NCBI GenBank assembly: GCA_024330265.1
Contig: JANDLT010000008.1
Location: 1 to 64,000, forward strand
Source of the DNA: Pyrinomonadaceae bacterium MAG19_C2-C3
Lineage (GTDB): Bacteria; Acidobacteriota; Blastocatellia; Pyrinomonadales; Pyrinomonadaceae
Reading direction: 5' to 3'
DNA: 64,000 bases
The notes beneath the pieces were generated by a model. The model was not told the DNA's origin and did not search any database. It saw nothing but the letters and a program-made list of their open reading frames with translations. Position numbers and translations under genes: made by a program. Below, in pieces: positions 43,004-51,225 of this stretch (position 1 is its first letter; each line of letters opens with the position of its first letter).

Positions 43004-43118
43004 GACATCGGTACATTTGTAGGGGCAGGGCTTGTCCCTGCCCGTGTTTTCGCCACCCAAAGCGCGGGCAGGGACAAGCCCTGCCCCTACATTCATTTGT
43101 TCGTTGTGTACCAATGTC
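43004..43118. repeat. Second copy of the GGGGCAGGGCTTGTCCCTGCCC palindrome
   Basis: The core arms of 26 bases at 43019-43044 and 43065-43090 match those at 16840-16913. The outer arms, GACATCGGTAC (43004-43014) and GTACCAATGTC (43108-43118), pair with one mismatch and differ from the outer arms of the first copy. Confidence 0.85.
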
Positions 43119-43603
43119 ATGGGTTTTGATTTAAGTGTAGAGAAACATGACCATAAAACTCACTAAAGTGAGAAGTATTCATTGAGACGAGGTTAAGTTG
43201 CGAGGAAAAAACGCTTCGCTTGAAAAATCGCGCCGGGTGTTGCGAGAAGCCGCGAAGCGAAGAAAATGCTTTCAGCGAAATTAACGCCTTAATGAATGAC
43301 GCTTTAATTTGGATAGTACGGTTGACGGCATCAAGCGTCAACGGCAACGGCATAACTCGCGGTAAAAAATTAAGCGAGAAAGTTGCGCGCTTATCGTTAA
43401 TTGAAACATTACGCCTGCGGCAAAACACAGGCTATAATAAGCGTCGCGGTAAGTCACGACATCGCTTTGCAAACTACCACTTCTCGCCGCCACCTTAGAC
43501 TGTCATCGCCCGTCACAGTGTTGCTTGAATGTGAAAGCAATTAACGACACGAAAACTGCGCTTCACCCGTCGGTAAAAATTAGGCGGTGAATCTCAAAAC
43601 ATC
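43119..43603. other. Region upstream of the WD40-caspase gene
   Basis: No gene is supported. A 103-codon frame at 43117-43428 (minus) lacks a ribosome-binding site and family resemblance. Short CGCTTCGC / GCGAAGCG inverted words occur near 43209-43262. No promoter was identified with confidence. Confidence 0.5.
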
Positions 43604-46600
43604 TTGCCCGCGAAATTTAATTTTATGAAAAGTCATTACTCTTTGTCGTCCCATCTTTTAATTCACACATACAACTTGGTTGTTTCGCCTGTGCGCGCAA
43701 CGCTCGCACGGTTAGCAACTTGTTTCGCCGTCATGTTGTTAATCCTGTTGGCGAATGTCGCGGGACAGGCGGAAGAAGCGCGTCCCGAACTCGTTTTACA
43801 AGCCGGACACACGATGCGTATCGAAGCCGTTGCATTCGGCGGTGCGGGGAAGTGGCTCGCTTCGGGCAGCGCGGACAACACGGTCAAACTGTGGGACACC
43901 GAGACGGGGCGCGAACTGCGGACGATGAGCGGCGAGACTGGTTGGGTTAAATCCGTCGCGGTCAGCCCAGATAGTAAATTGGTCGCGGCGGGAAACTTGA
44001 AGGGCGCGATTAAGATTTGGGATGTTGGGACGGGCAACGAACTTCGCAACATCACGGGACACGCGGGAAGCGTCACCGCGCTTGCGTTTAGTCCCGACGG
44101 CGCGACGCTCGCATCGGGCGGTGTGGATAGGACAATCAAATTATGGGATGTCGCAACGGGAGCGGAGAAGAAAACTTTGAGCGGTCACAAGGGTTGGATT
44201 ACCGCCCTTGCTTTTAATTCCAATGGCGAGACGCTGGCGTCGGGCAGTGCCGACACGACCGTGAAGTTATGGGTCTGGGCGACGGGCGAAGCCGCACGCA
44301 CGCTGACCGGACACGCGGGAAAAATCAACTCGCTCACTTTTAGTTCCGACGGCAATCATCTCGCCTCTGCGTCCGCCGATGCGACGGCGAAAGTATGGAG
44401 CGTCGCATCGGGACGCGAGGAACGCACGCTTAAAGGGAACGCGAGTCCGATGCTGCTCGTCGCTTTCGATGCCAATGACGCGACGGGCAAGACGCTGATA
44501 ACGGGCAGCGCGAACAAAATCTTTAAGTTTTGGGATGCGACGACGGGCGTTGAGAAGCGCGCCCTCGATGACTCCGCGAGTTATGAAACAGTTGAAACCA
44601 TCGCGTTCGATGCGCGCAGTCGCCGGTTCGCTCTGGGAACGGGAAACAAGTTGATTCAGCTTTGGAACGCTGACGGCAAGCAAGCCGGAGATGCGCTTGT
44701 TCGCACGCTCGATAGTATTTCGAGCAGCGTTTTCACGACGGCGTTTAGTCCTGATAATCGCTGGTTCGCGTTCGCGGGCAAAGACCGCACAATCAAGATT
44801 TGGGAAGTCGCCACGGGGCGCAATGTGATGACGCTCAAAGGTCATACGGGTTGGGTGACAAGCGTGGCTTTTAACCCCGACGGCACGCTGCTCGCGGCGG
44901 GCAGTTTGAGCGGTGTCATCAAAATTTGGAACGTCGAGAGCGGCGACGAAAAGTTTTCATTCACGAATCATAAAGAGAGCGTCAACCGGATTGCTTTCAG
45001 CGCGGACGGCAAAAGTCTCGCATCGGGGAGCGGCGACGGCACAGTCAAGCTTTGGGACACGCAGACGGGACGCGAAACGCGAACCTTCACAGGTCACACG
45101 GGCGAAGTTCACGCCGTCGCTTTCAGTCCCGACGGGCGGACGATTATCTCCGGCGGCACGGATAAAATTATCCGTGTGTGGGACGTTAATTCGGGAACGC
45201 AGACGCGCGAAGTGCGCGGGCATGACGGCATCATTTACGCGCTCGCGTTTGCTTCTAACGGCAAACAATTCGCGTCGGGCGGAGCGGACAAGAATATAAA
45301 AATTTGGGATGCGACGACGTTTGCCGAAACCGCGACGCTCGCCGGACATAACGTGATGAGCCTCGCGTTTAGTTCCAACGATGCCTTGCTCGCGTCGGGC
45401 GGCACGGACGGCACAGCGCGTGTCTGGAACATCGCTTCGGGCAAAGAAACTTACAAGCTTTCAGGTCACACCGGAGCGGTCAACGGCGTCGCTTTCACAT
45501 TGTCGAAAAACAACGCGACAAATAATTCGGCTAATAACGCCGGATGGTTGATGAGCGCGAGTGAAGACGGAAGTTGCCGCTTGTGGGACGCCCGCACCGG
45601 AGGGCTTGCCGCGACGCTAGTGACGCTCGCGGAAACGAACGAATGGATTGTGGTCGCCCCCGATGGACTATTCGACGGTTCGCCTGTCGCGTGGAATTCG
45701 ATTCTGTGGCGGTTCGCCAACAACACGTTTGCCGTCGCTCCGGTCGAAGCCTTCTTCACGGAATTTTACGAACCGAACCTGCTCGCCGCGATTCTCGCCG
45801 GAAAGAATCCGCGCGCTCCGCAAAGCATCACACAAAAAGACCGTCGCCAACCGAACATCCGAATCGCCTTGACGAATACCCAACCGGGCGCATCCGTCGC
45901 GGCTGATAATGGGGTGGCGACGCGCGCCGTCAAAGTCAAACTCGACCTGACGGAAGCCCTGCCCGATGCGACGCATAAATTCGGAAGCGGCGTGCGCGAC
46001 GTGCGCCTGTTTCGCAACGGCACGCTCGTCAAAGTGTGGCGCAGTGATGTCCCGCTCGAACGCGGCGCGACGACTCTGGAAGCGGATGTGCCGGTTGTCG
46101 CCGGAGTCAATCAACTGACCGTGTATGCCTTCAACCGCGACAATGTTAAAAGTCCCGACCGCACAATTTCCGTCACAGGCGCGGAGAGTTTAAGGCGTAC
46201 AGGCACGGCGTACATCGTCGCCGTCGGCGTCAACGAATACTCGAACGCCGGATACAATTTGAAGTTCGCCGTCCCCGACGCGGAGGATTTTAGCGAAGAG
46301 GTGCGACAAAGCCAGAGAGATTTACTTAATCGCTTTTCAAAAGTCGAAGTCGTTTCGCTTCATAACAAAGAAGCCACGAAAGCCAACATCCTTGCCGCGC
46401 TTAATAATCTCGCGGGCGACAAAGGGCAAACGATGCCTGCCCAAGCAATTCCCGCCGATGCTTTGCCGCCGCAACTCGCCGCCCTCAAAGCCGTGCAACC
46501 GGAAGACGCGGTGGTGTTCTACTTTGCCGGACACGGCGTCGCCAACAAATCGCGCTTCTATCTTTTGCCGCACGACCTTGGCTACAAAGGCTCGCGTCGC

Positions 46601-47176
46601 CGTCTCGACGCGGCGGGCTTTCAAACCATTCTCGCGCACGGTGTTTCCGACCAAGAATTAGAGAGTGCTTTTGAACGCATTGACGCCGGACAACTGTTGT
46701 TCGTGATTGATGCGTGCAATTCCGGTCAAGCTCTGGAAGCGGAAGAGAAGCGCAGAGGTCCTATGAACTCGAAGGGCTTGGCGCAGTTGGCTTACGAAAA
46801 AGGAATGTTCATTTTAACGGCGGCGCAAAGCTACCAAGCGGCTCTCGAAGTCGCGGAATTGGGACACGGCTTGTTGACCTACACACTCGTCGAAGAAGGC
46901 TTGAAGCAGAACATGGCGGACACCGCACCGCGCGACGGGCGCGTGTTGTTGGCGGAATGGTTGGACTACGCGACGCAGCGCGTGCCGCAAATTCAACAGG
47001 AAAAGATGAACGGCTCGCGCAACATTGGAACTGCCAACGTCTCATTCGTCGAAGGCGAAGAAGCCGAACAAGACCCCGCGCGCCGCAACATCCAACGCCC
47101 GCGCGTTTTCTATCGCCGCGATACGCCCGTTCCAATCATCGCCGTCAGCGCGGGAACGACACAGGCGGCAAGGTAA
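43604..47176 (+). CDS. Exported WD40-repeat protein with C-terminal caspase-like domain
   Basis: A 1190-residue protein. An N-terminal hydrophobic segment (CFAVMLLILLANVAGQAEEA) marks export or membrane anchoring; the start may be 43604 or the ATG at 43625. About 14 WD40 repeats follow (IKIWDVGTG, IKLWDVATG, VKLWDTQTG and so on), enough for two seven-bladed propellers, up to about residue 680. A linker and beta domain (about 740-850) lead to a caspase/C14 fold with the catalytic dyad His977 (FYFAGHGVANKSRFYL) and Cys1038 (LLFVIDACNSGQALE). It probably senses a protein or peptide through the propellers and cleaves after activation, outside the cytoplasm. The target is unknown. A DUF928-like gene is divergent. 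Confidence 0.9.
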   Translation: MPAKFNFMKSHYSLSSHLLIHTYNLVVSPVRATLARLATCFAVMLLILLANVAGQAEEARPELVLQAGHTMRIEAVAFGGAGKWLASGSADNTVKLWDTETGRELRTMSGETGWVKSVAVSPDSKLVAAGNLKGAIKIWDVGTGNELRNITGHAGSVTALAFSPDGATLASGGVDRTIKLWDVATGAEKKTLSGHKGWITALAFNSNGETLASGSADTTVKLWVWATGEAARTLTGHAGKINSLTFSSDGNHLASASADATAKVWSVASGREERTLKGNASPMLLVAFDANDATGKTLITGSANKIFKFWDATTGVEKRALDDSASYETVETIAFDARSRRFALGTGNKLIQLWNADGKQAGDALVRTLDSISSSVFTTAFSPDNRWFAFAGKDRTIKIWEVATGRNVMTLKGHTGWVTSVAFNPDGTLLAAGSLSGVIKIWNVESGDEKFSFTNHKESVNRIAFSADGKSLASGSGDGTVKLWDTQTGRETRTFTGHTGEVHAVAFSPDGRTIISGGTDKIIRVWDVNSGTQTREVRGHDGIIYALAFASNGKQFASGGADKNIKIWDATTFAETATLAGHNVMSLAFSSNDALLASGGTDGTARVWNIASGKETYKLSGHTGAVNGVAFTLSKNNATNNSANNAGWLMSASEDGSCRLWDARTGGLAATLVTLAETNEWIVVAPDGLFDGSPVAWNSILWRFANNTFAVAPVEAFFTEFYEPNLLAAILAGKNPRAPQSITQKDRRQPNIRIALTNTQPGASVAADNGVATRAVKVKLDLTEALPDATHKFGSGVRDVRLFRNGTLVKVWRSDVPLERGATTLEADVPVVAGVNQLTVYAFNRDNVKSPDRTISVTGAESLRRTGTAYIVAVGVNEYSNAGYNLKFAVPDAEDFSEEVRQSQRDLLNRFSKVEVVSLHNKEATKANILAALNNLAGDKGQTMPAQAIPADALPPQLAALKAVQPEDAVVFYFAGHGVANKSRFYLLPHDLGYKGSRRRLDAAGFQTILAHGVSDQELESAFERIDAGQLLFVIDACNSGQALEAEEKRRGPMNSKGLAQLAYEKGMFILTAAQSYQAALEVAELGHGLLTYTLVEEGLKQNMADTAPRDGRVLLAEWLDYATQRVPQIQQEKMNGSRNIGTANVSFVEGEEAEQDPARRNIQRPRVFYRRDTPVPIIAVSAGTTQAAR

Positions 47177-47345
47177 ATGATGAGTGATGAGTTAACCCCA
47201 GTCTTGAGATGAAAAAGGGTGACTCTTTGCGAACCTTCCGCGTCTTAAACTTTGCGCCCCTTTGCAAAACTGCCTGCATGAATGAACGGCTATGTCAGAG
47301 AGTGTCGCAAAGGGGCGCAAAGAGACAAGCCGCAAAGTTACGCAA
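47177..47345. repeat. Repeats and hairpin between convergent genes
   Basis: ATGATGAGTGATGAG begins directly after the caspase gene stop at 47176. Beyond it, TTTGCGCCCCTTTGC (47251-47265) and its complement (47307-47321) form a perfect 15-base hairpin, with further GCAAAG words. The gap separates two convergent genes and may act as a shared terminator. Confidence 0.75.
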
Positions 47346-47438
47346 AAGAAGCGGTCACATATCATCATCGCTTAACTCATAACTGACCTTAATCTAACCT
47401 GCCTCTTTGCTTTTTGATTTTGTGATTGCTTCAAATCA

Positions 47439-50400
47439 TCAGAACGAAAACTTGACGGCGAACTGAATGCGGCGCGCGGGTGTGATGGTGTTTGTGGCGC
47501 GCCCGAAACCGGGTGATTCGATGATACGGACGGGGATGCCGAAGTTGACCTGATTGATAAAGTTGAACACATCAACGCGGGCAATCATCTGTTGCGCGCC
47601 GGAGAACGTGACGGTCTTCGTGAGCGACACGTCCAAGTCAACGACGCTTCCCGACCGGAACGTATTGCGCCCGATGCGCCCGTCCTGTCCGAAGGGAGCG
47701 AGCAGGACGAGCGTGTCGCGCGCAGTTAAGCCCAAGGGTTGAGCGCGCGAGCCGGTACGGACGATGCCGTCGGTAGTATCGGGGCGGTCGGTGAGGTTGC
47801 CGTCGAGATTCACGTCGAAGACGCTATTGAGCGTGAACGGTTGACCGCTTTGGAGGCGACCCGCACCCGCGACTTGCACGTTATCGAAAAGGAAGCCGGG
47901 CAGCTTGCCATTCGTTCGCAAAGCCGGAAGGTCGTAAGCGAAGTTAAACGTCAGGCGATGCGGGACATCGAAGTTGGCGCGCCCCCGCTCACCGTCAAGC
48001 GTGCGACTGTTCTGCGGCAGCACGAACGCTCCGGCGAGGTCGAAGACATCGGAGACATCATCCGTCGCTTTCGAGAAAACGTATCCGGCTTGATACCGCA
48101 ATCTGCTTCGCAATCTGCCGCGCGCTTGAAGTTGAAGGGAATCGTAACGTGAGCGGGCGGTCGTCTCGAAGCGGTTGACCGCGCCGATACCGGCGACGGG
48201 GCGCGACGGGCTGCTCACGAAACCGATGAACTGTGGAACACGCAATTCAGGCGCAAAGTCGGCTTGGAAGTTTTGGAAGAAGGTCGGCGTGACGGTTGAA
48301 CTGGCACCCAAGTTCGGCGTCGTGAAGCGCAGTAAGTTTCTTCCCTGCGTTCCGACGTAAGCGATTGAGGCGACGAAGCCGGAAGTCACTTGCTGCTCGA
48401 AGGCGAATGAGTAATGTCGCGCCGACGGCGTGGCGAGCGTGCGCGCGGGAAGCGTCGCGCCCAGCGCGCTCGGAAAGAACACCTGATTGAAGCGGAAGAA
48501 AACATCCAGAGGGAGATCAGGGTTGTACTGACTGATGGTGCCGGGTACGAGCAGCGGCACACGTCTCCCGTCGGCGAGATTAAAATTCTGGCGGCTTGGG
48601 TTCGAGAGCGTGAGCGCGCTTGGATTGGCGGACGCCGCGATGCCGCCGAAGTTGAGCGTCAAGAATCGCGGATAGACGTTGCGCGATTGGCTGACGACCG
48701 CGCCGAGAATCTGGTCATAGAACACGCCGTAGCCCGCGCGCACGACGCTCACGCGATTGCGTCCGAACAACTGCGGCGCGTAAGCGAAACTCAGTCGCGG
48801 GGCGAAGTTATTGCGGTCGGGTTCGTAGATGCTTGTGCGATTTTCGATGAACTGCCGCAAGCCGGGTGCGAGTGCGAGGAGCGGATCGGCGAAGGTGTTT
48901 TCGATGCGGCGATTAACTTCTCGTACCGGCGTGTTGTACTCGTAACGCAAGCCGTAGGAGAGCGAAAAATTCCGTCGCACGCGCCACGCATCTTGCGCGT
49001 AGAAGTTGAATTGATAGAACCGCAGATTGATGCCTGCGTCGTTGCCTGAAGTACTCAATGTGAGAAACGAATTGCTGGCGGCTCCGAACGCCACGAGGTC
49101 TTCAGGGCGCACGACCTGAACCCCGTCGGCGGCGGTTGGGAGACGCAGTGCGCCGTTCTCGAAAATCAAACGCGGCGCACCGTTGAAGGTGATGAGTGGG
49201 CGCGCGTTGCGCGGAAGGTCGCTGTTAAGTTCGGTGCGCCGCACGTCCGCGCCGAAGACGAGCGTGTGATCGGCGAGGCGGGCGGCGAGTTCGTCCGCCG
49301 CTTGGTAAGTGTTGTTGACGCGACGCTGCGGGAAGTTGAACACGTCCACGCCGACGGGCGAGAAACCGGCGACGTTGATCTGTCCGATTGCGCCCAACTC
49401 ACGCTCGACGGTTGAGGTCACGGTGTTATTGAAAAGTATGCGGCTTCTAAGCAGCACGTCGCCGGTGTTCGATGCGCCGGGGGCGGCGGGCTGCGTCGCG
49501 TTGAAGCGAAGCGGAGCGTTCAAAAGAAAAGGAGTGTCGGGAAAGAGTTGGCTCGGCAGTAGAAAATCCGTATCCCTGATTTCTTCAAACCGGAGGCGCG
49601 TGCGACCGTAGGAGAGGCGGAGTTGATTAAAGAGGGAAGTGCCGGAAGCCGCGAGTTCGTTGTTGAAGAAGAAAGAGAAGTTTTGCGTTTTAACTTTTGG
49701 TTTGAGCGACGAGAAGAGCGCACCGCCCGTCGCCGGGATTATGCGGAAGTCGTCAGTGAAATTGTAACGCGCGGCGAGGGTTTGAACTTTTGATTTAATC
49801 CGAAAGTCGCCGTCGAACCTGCCCGAAAGGACGATGCCGCGACCGTCGGCGGGCAGCGTTTGGGTGAAAGTATTTCCGCCGTAGATGCCGGGCGGGTTGT
49901 TAGGGTACGGAAACAAATTGAAGACGGCGGAACCGGCACGACTGACGGGAATCGCCGCGACTGCCGCACCCGTGAACGGATTACGAAAGGTCCCCGATGC
50001 GCCGGTCGAGAACGCGCCGCGTTGCTCAAGCGTCGGCACGGCGAAGCTTTCTTCTTGCGTTGCGTTGATCTTCTGTACTTCGGCGGAGACAAAGTAAAAG
50101 GTGCGCTCCGGCGTGAGCCGACCGCCGAGTACGAAGCCGCTTTGAAAGAAGGTGAACGAATCTTCCGCGCCGCTCGCATACCGAGTGACGAACGGCGCGC
50201 CGTCGAGCAACACCGCTTGACCGCCCGCCGTGCGAAGCGGAGTTGCTTGATTACTGCCTGTGGTGTCGAAGAAGTTGCGCGCGTTAAGCTGGCTTGAATT
50301 GAACGTGCCGTAAAGCGCGCCGTGCGTTTCGGAGCCGCCCGACTTGGAGACGGCGTTGACCTGCGCCCCCAAGTTCCTGCCGAACTGCGCCGGAGCGAGA

Positions 50401-51221
50401 AGTGTAATGACTTGATACTCCCGGATTGATTCAAGGGGCTGTGCGATGAGCGAGACGAAACCTTGACGACGCACACCGATGTCTTCGTCGTTGTTGTCAC
50501 TACCGTCAACCGTGAAGTTGTTGGCGCGTGAGCGCAAGCCGTTGACGGCGAATTGTCCGGCACTGCCGACGCCCGCGCCCTGACCGGGACCCGAATTGTT
50601 GCCGATGGTTTGCGGCGGCGGTGTGACGCCGGGAAGCAGCAAAGCGAGTTCGTCGAAGGTACGAACAAGCGTGGTCGTGCCAAGGGGCACGCTCAACGCT
50701 TCGTCTTCCGTGAAAGAACCGTCGCGGCGCGCATCGCCGGTGTTAATCTGCGCGCGTAACCCGGTGTCCGCCACCGTCGCCGTGACGACGGGCGTAGGGG
50801 ACGGAGCGGCTCCAGCGGCGGGCAGAGGGTCGAGCGTCACGGGGACAGGCACGACTTCGCCCGTGCGCGTCACGAGAAGTTCTTGGATGACTTCGGCGGT
50901 TTGAAAACCTCTGGCTGAGACGCGAATCGTGTAGATGGCGGGGGCGAGTCTGCCTTGATAGAAACGCCCGCGTGCATCCGTCTGCTTTGTAATGCGTTGT
51001 CCTGTTTGCCCGTTGATGATCTCGGCGGTCGCTCCGACAACGGGGTCGCCCGTCAAGCTGTTGGTGACGTTGCCCTCGAAGGCTCCCGTCACGGTGTCCT
51101 GAGCCATGACCGCCGCGCATGACATGCATAAAAAGAACGCGGCACACAAGAGCGGCGACAAAATGCGATACGGCATTCGCCGGAAGCGACGGATGAAGTG
51201 AGCGGACATACAAATCTTCAT
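47439..51221 (-). CDS. Oar-like TonB-dependent receptor (module 2)
   Basis: A 1260-residue receptor. I start it at the ATG at 51221, four bases after the TAG of the upstream Calx-beta gene, which implies coupled translation; an internal ATG at 51176 (MPYRILSPLLCAAFFLCMSC) is nearer the signal peptide. The carboxypeptidase-regulatory domain is DTVTGAFEGNVTNSLTGDPV, followed by a Pro/Ala-rich linker, the plug (AVNGLRSRANNFTVDGSDNN) and a barrel ending RRIQFAVKFSF. It is a close paralogue of the receptor at 53714-57628, with many identical segments. It may move the product of the coupled upstream gene, by analogy with Oar of Myxococcus, or import a ligand; neither is shown here. Confidence 0.9.
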   Translation of the reverse strand: MKICMSAHFIRRFRRMPYRILSPLLCAAFFLCMSCAAVMAQDTVTGAFEGNVTNSLTGDPVVGATAEIINGQTGQRITKQTDARGRFYQGRLAPAIYTIRVSARGFQTAEVIQELLVTRTGEVVPVPVTLDPLPAAGAAPSPTPVVTATVADTGLRAQINTGDARRDGSFTEDEALSVPLGTTTLVRTFDELALLLPGVTPPPQTIGNNSGPGQGAGVGSAGQFAVNGLRSRANNFTVDGSDNNDEDIGVRRQGFVSLIAQPLESIREYQVITLLAPAQFGRNLGAQVNAVSKSGGSETHGALYGTFNSSQLNARNFFDTTGSNQATPLRTAGGQAVLLDGAPFVTRYASGAEDSFTFFQSGFVLGGRLTPERTFYFVSAEVQKINATQEESFAVPTLEQRGAFSTGASGTFRNPFTGAAVAAIPVSRAGSAVFNLFPYPNNPPGIYGGNTFTQTLPADGRGIVLSGRFDGDFRIKSKVQTLAARYNFTDDFRIIPATGGALFSSLKPKVKTQNFSFFFNNELAASGTSLFNQLRLSYGRTRLRFEEIRDTDFLLPSQLFPDTPFLLNAPLRFNATQPAAPGASNTGDVLLRSRILFNNTVTSTVERELGAIGQINVAGFSPVGVDVFNFPQRRVNNTYQAADELAARLADHTLVFGADVRRTELNSDLPRNARPLITFNGAPRLIFENGALRLPTAADGVQVVRPEDLVAFGAASNSFLTLSTSGNDAGINLRFYQFNFYAQDAWRVRRNFSLSYGLRYEYNTPVREVNRRIENTFADPLLALAPGLRQFIENRTSIYEPDRNNFAPRLSFAYAPQLFGRNRVSVVRAGYGVFYDQILGAVVSQSRNVYPRFLTLNFGGIAASANPSALTLSNPSRQNFNLADGRRVPLLVPGTISQYNPDLPLDVFFRFNQVFFPSALGATLPARTLATPSARHYSFAFEQQVTSGFVASIAYVGTQGRNLLRFTTPNLGASSTVTPTFFQNFQADFAPELRVPQFIGFVSSPSRPVAGIGAVNRFETTARSRYDSLQLQARGRLRSRLRYQAGYVFSKATDDVSDVFDLAGAFVLPQNSRTLDGERGRANFDVPHRLTFNFAYDLPALRTNGKLPGFLFDNVQVAGAGRLQSGQPFTLNSVFDVNLDGNLTDRPDTTDGIVRTGSRAQPLGLTARDTLVLLAPFGQDGRIGRNTFRSGSVVDLDVSLTKTVTFSGAQQMIARVDVFNFINQVNFGIPVRIIESPGFGRATNTITPARRIQFAVKFSF

Positions 51222-51225
51222 GCGC

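Noticed and set aside
43117-43428. 103-codon frame upstream of the caspase gene
   Set aside because: No ribosome-binding site, no family resemblance; composition is that of non-coding DNA.
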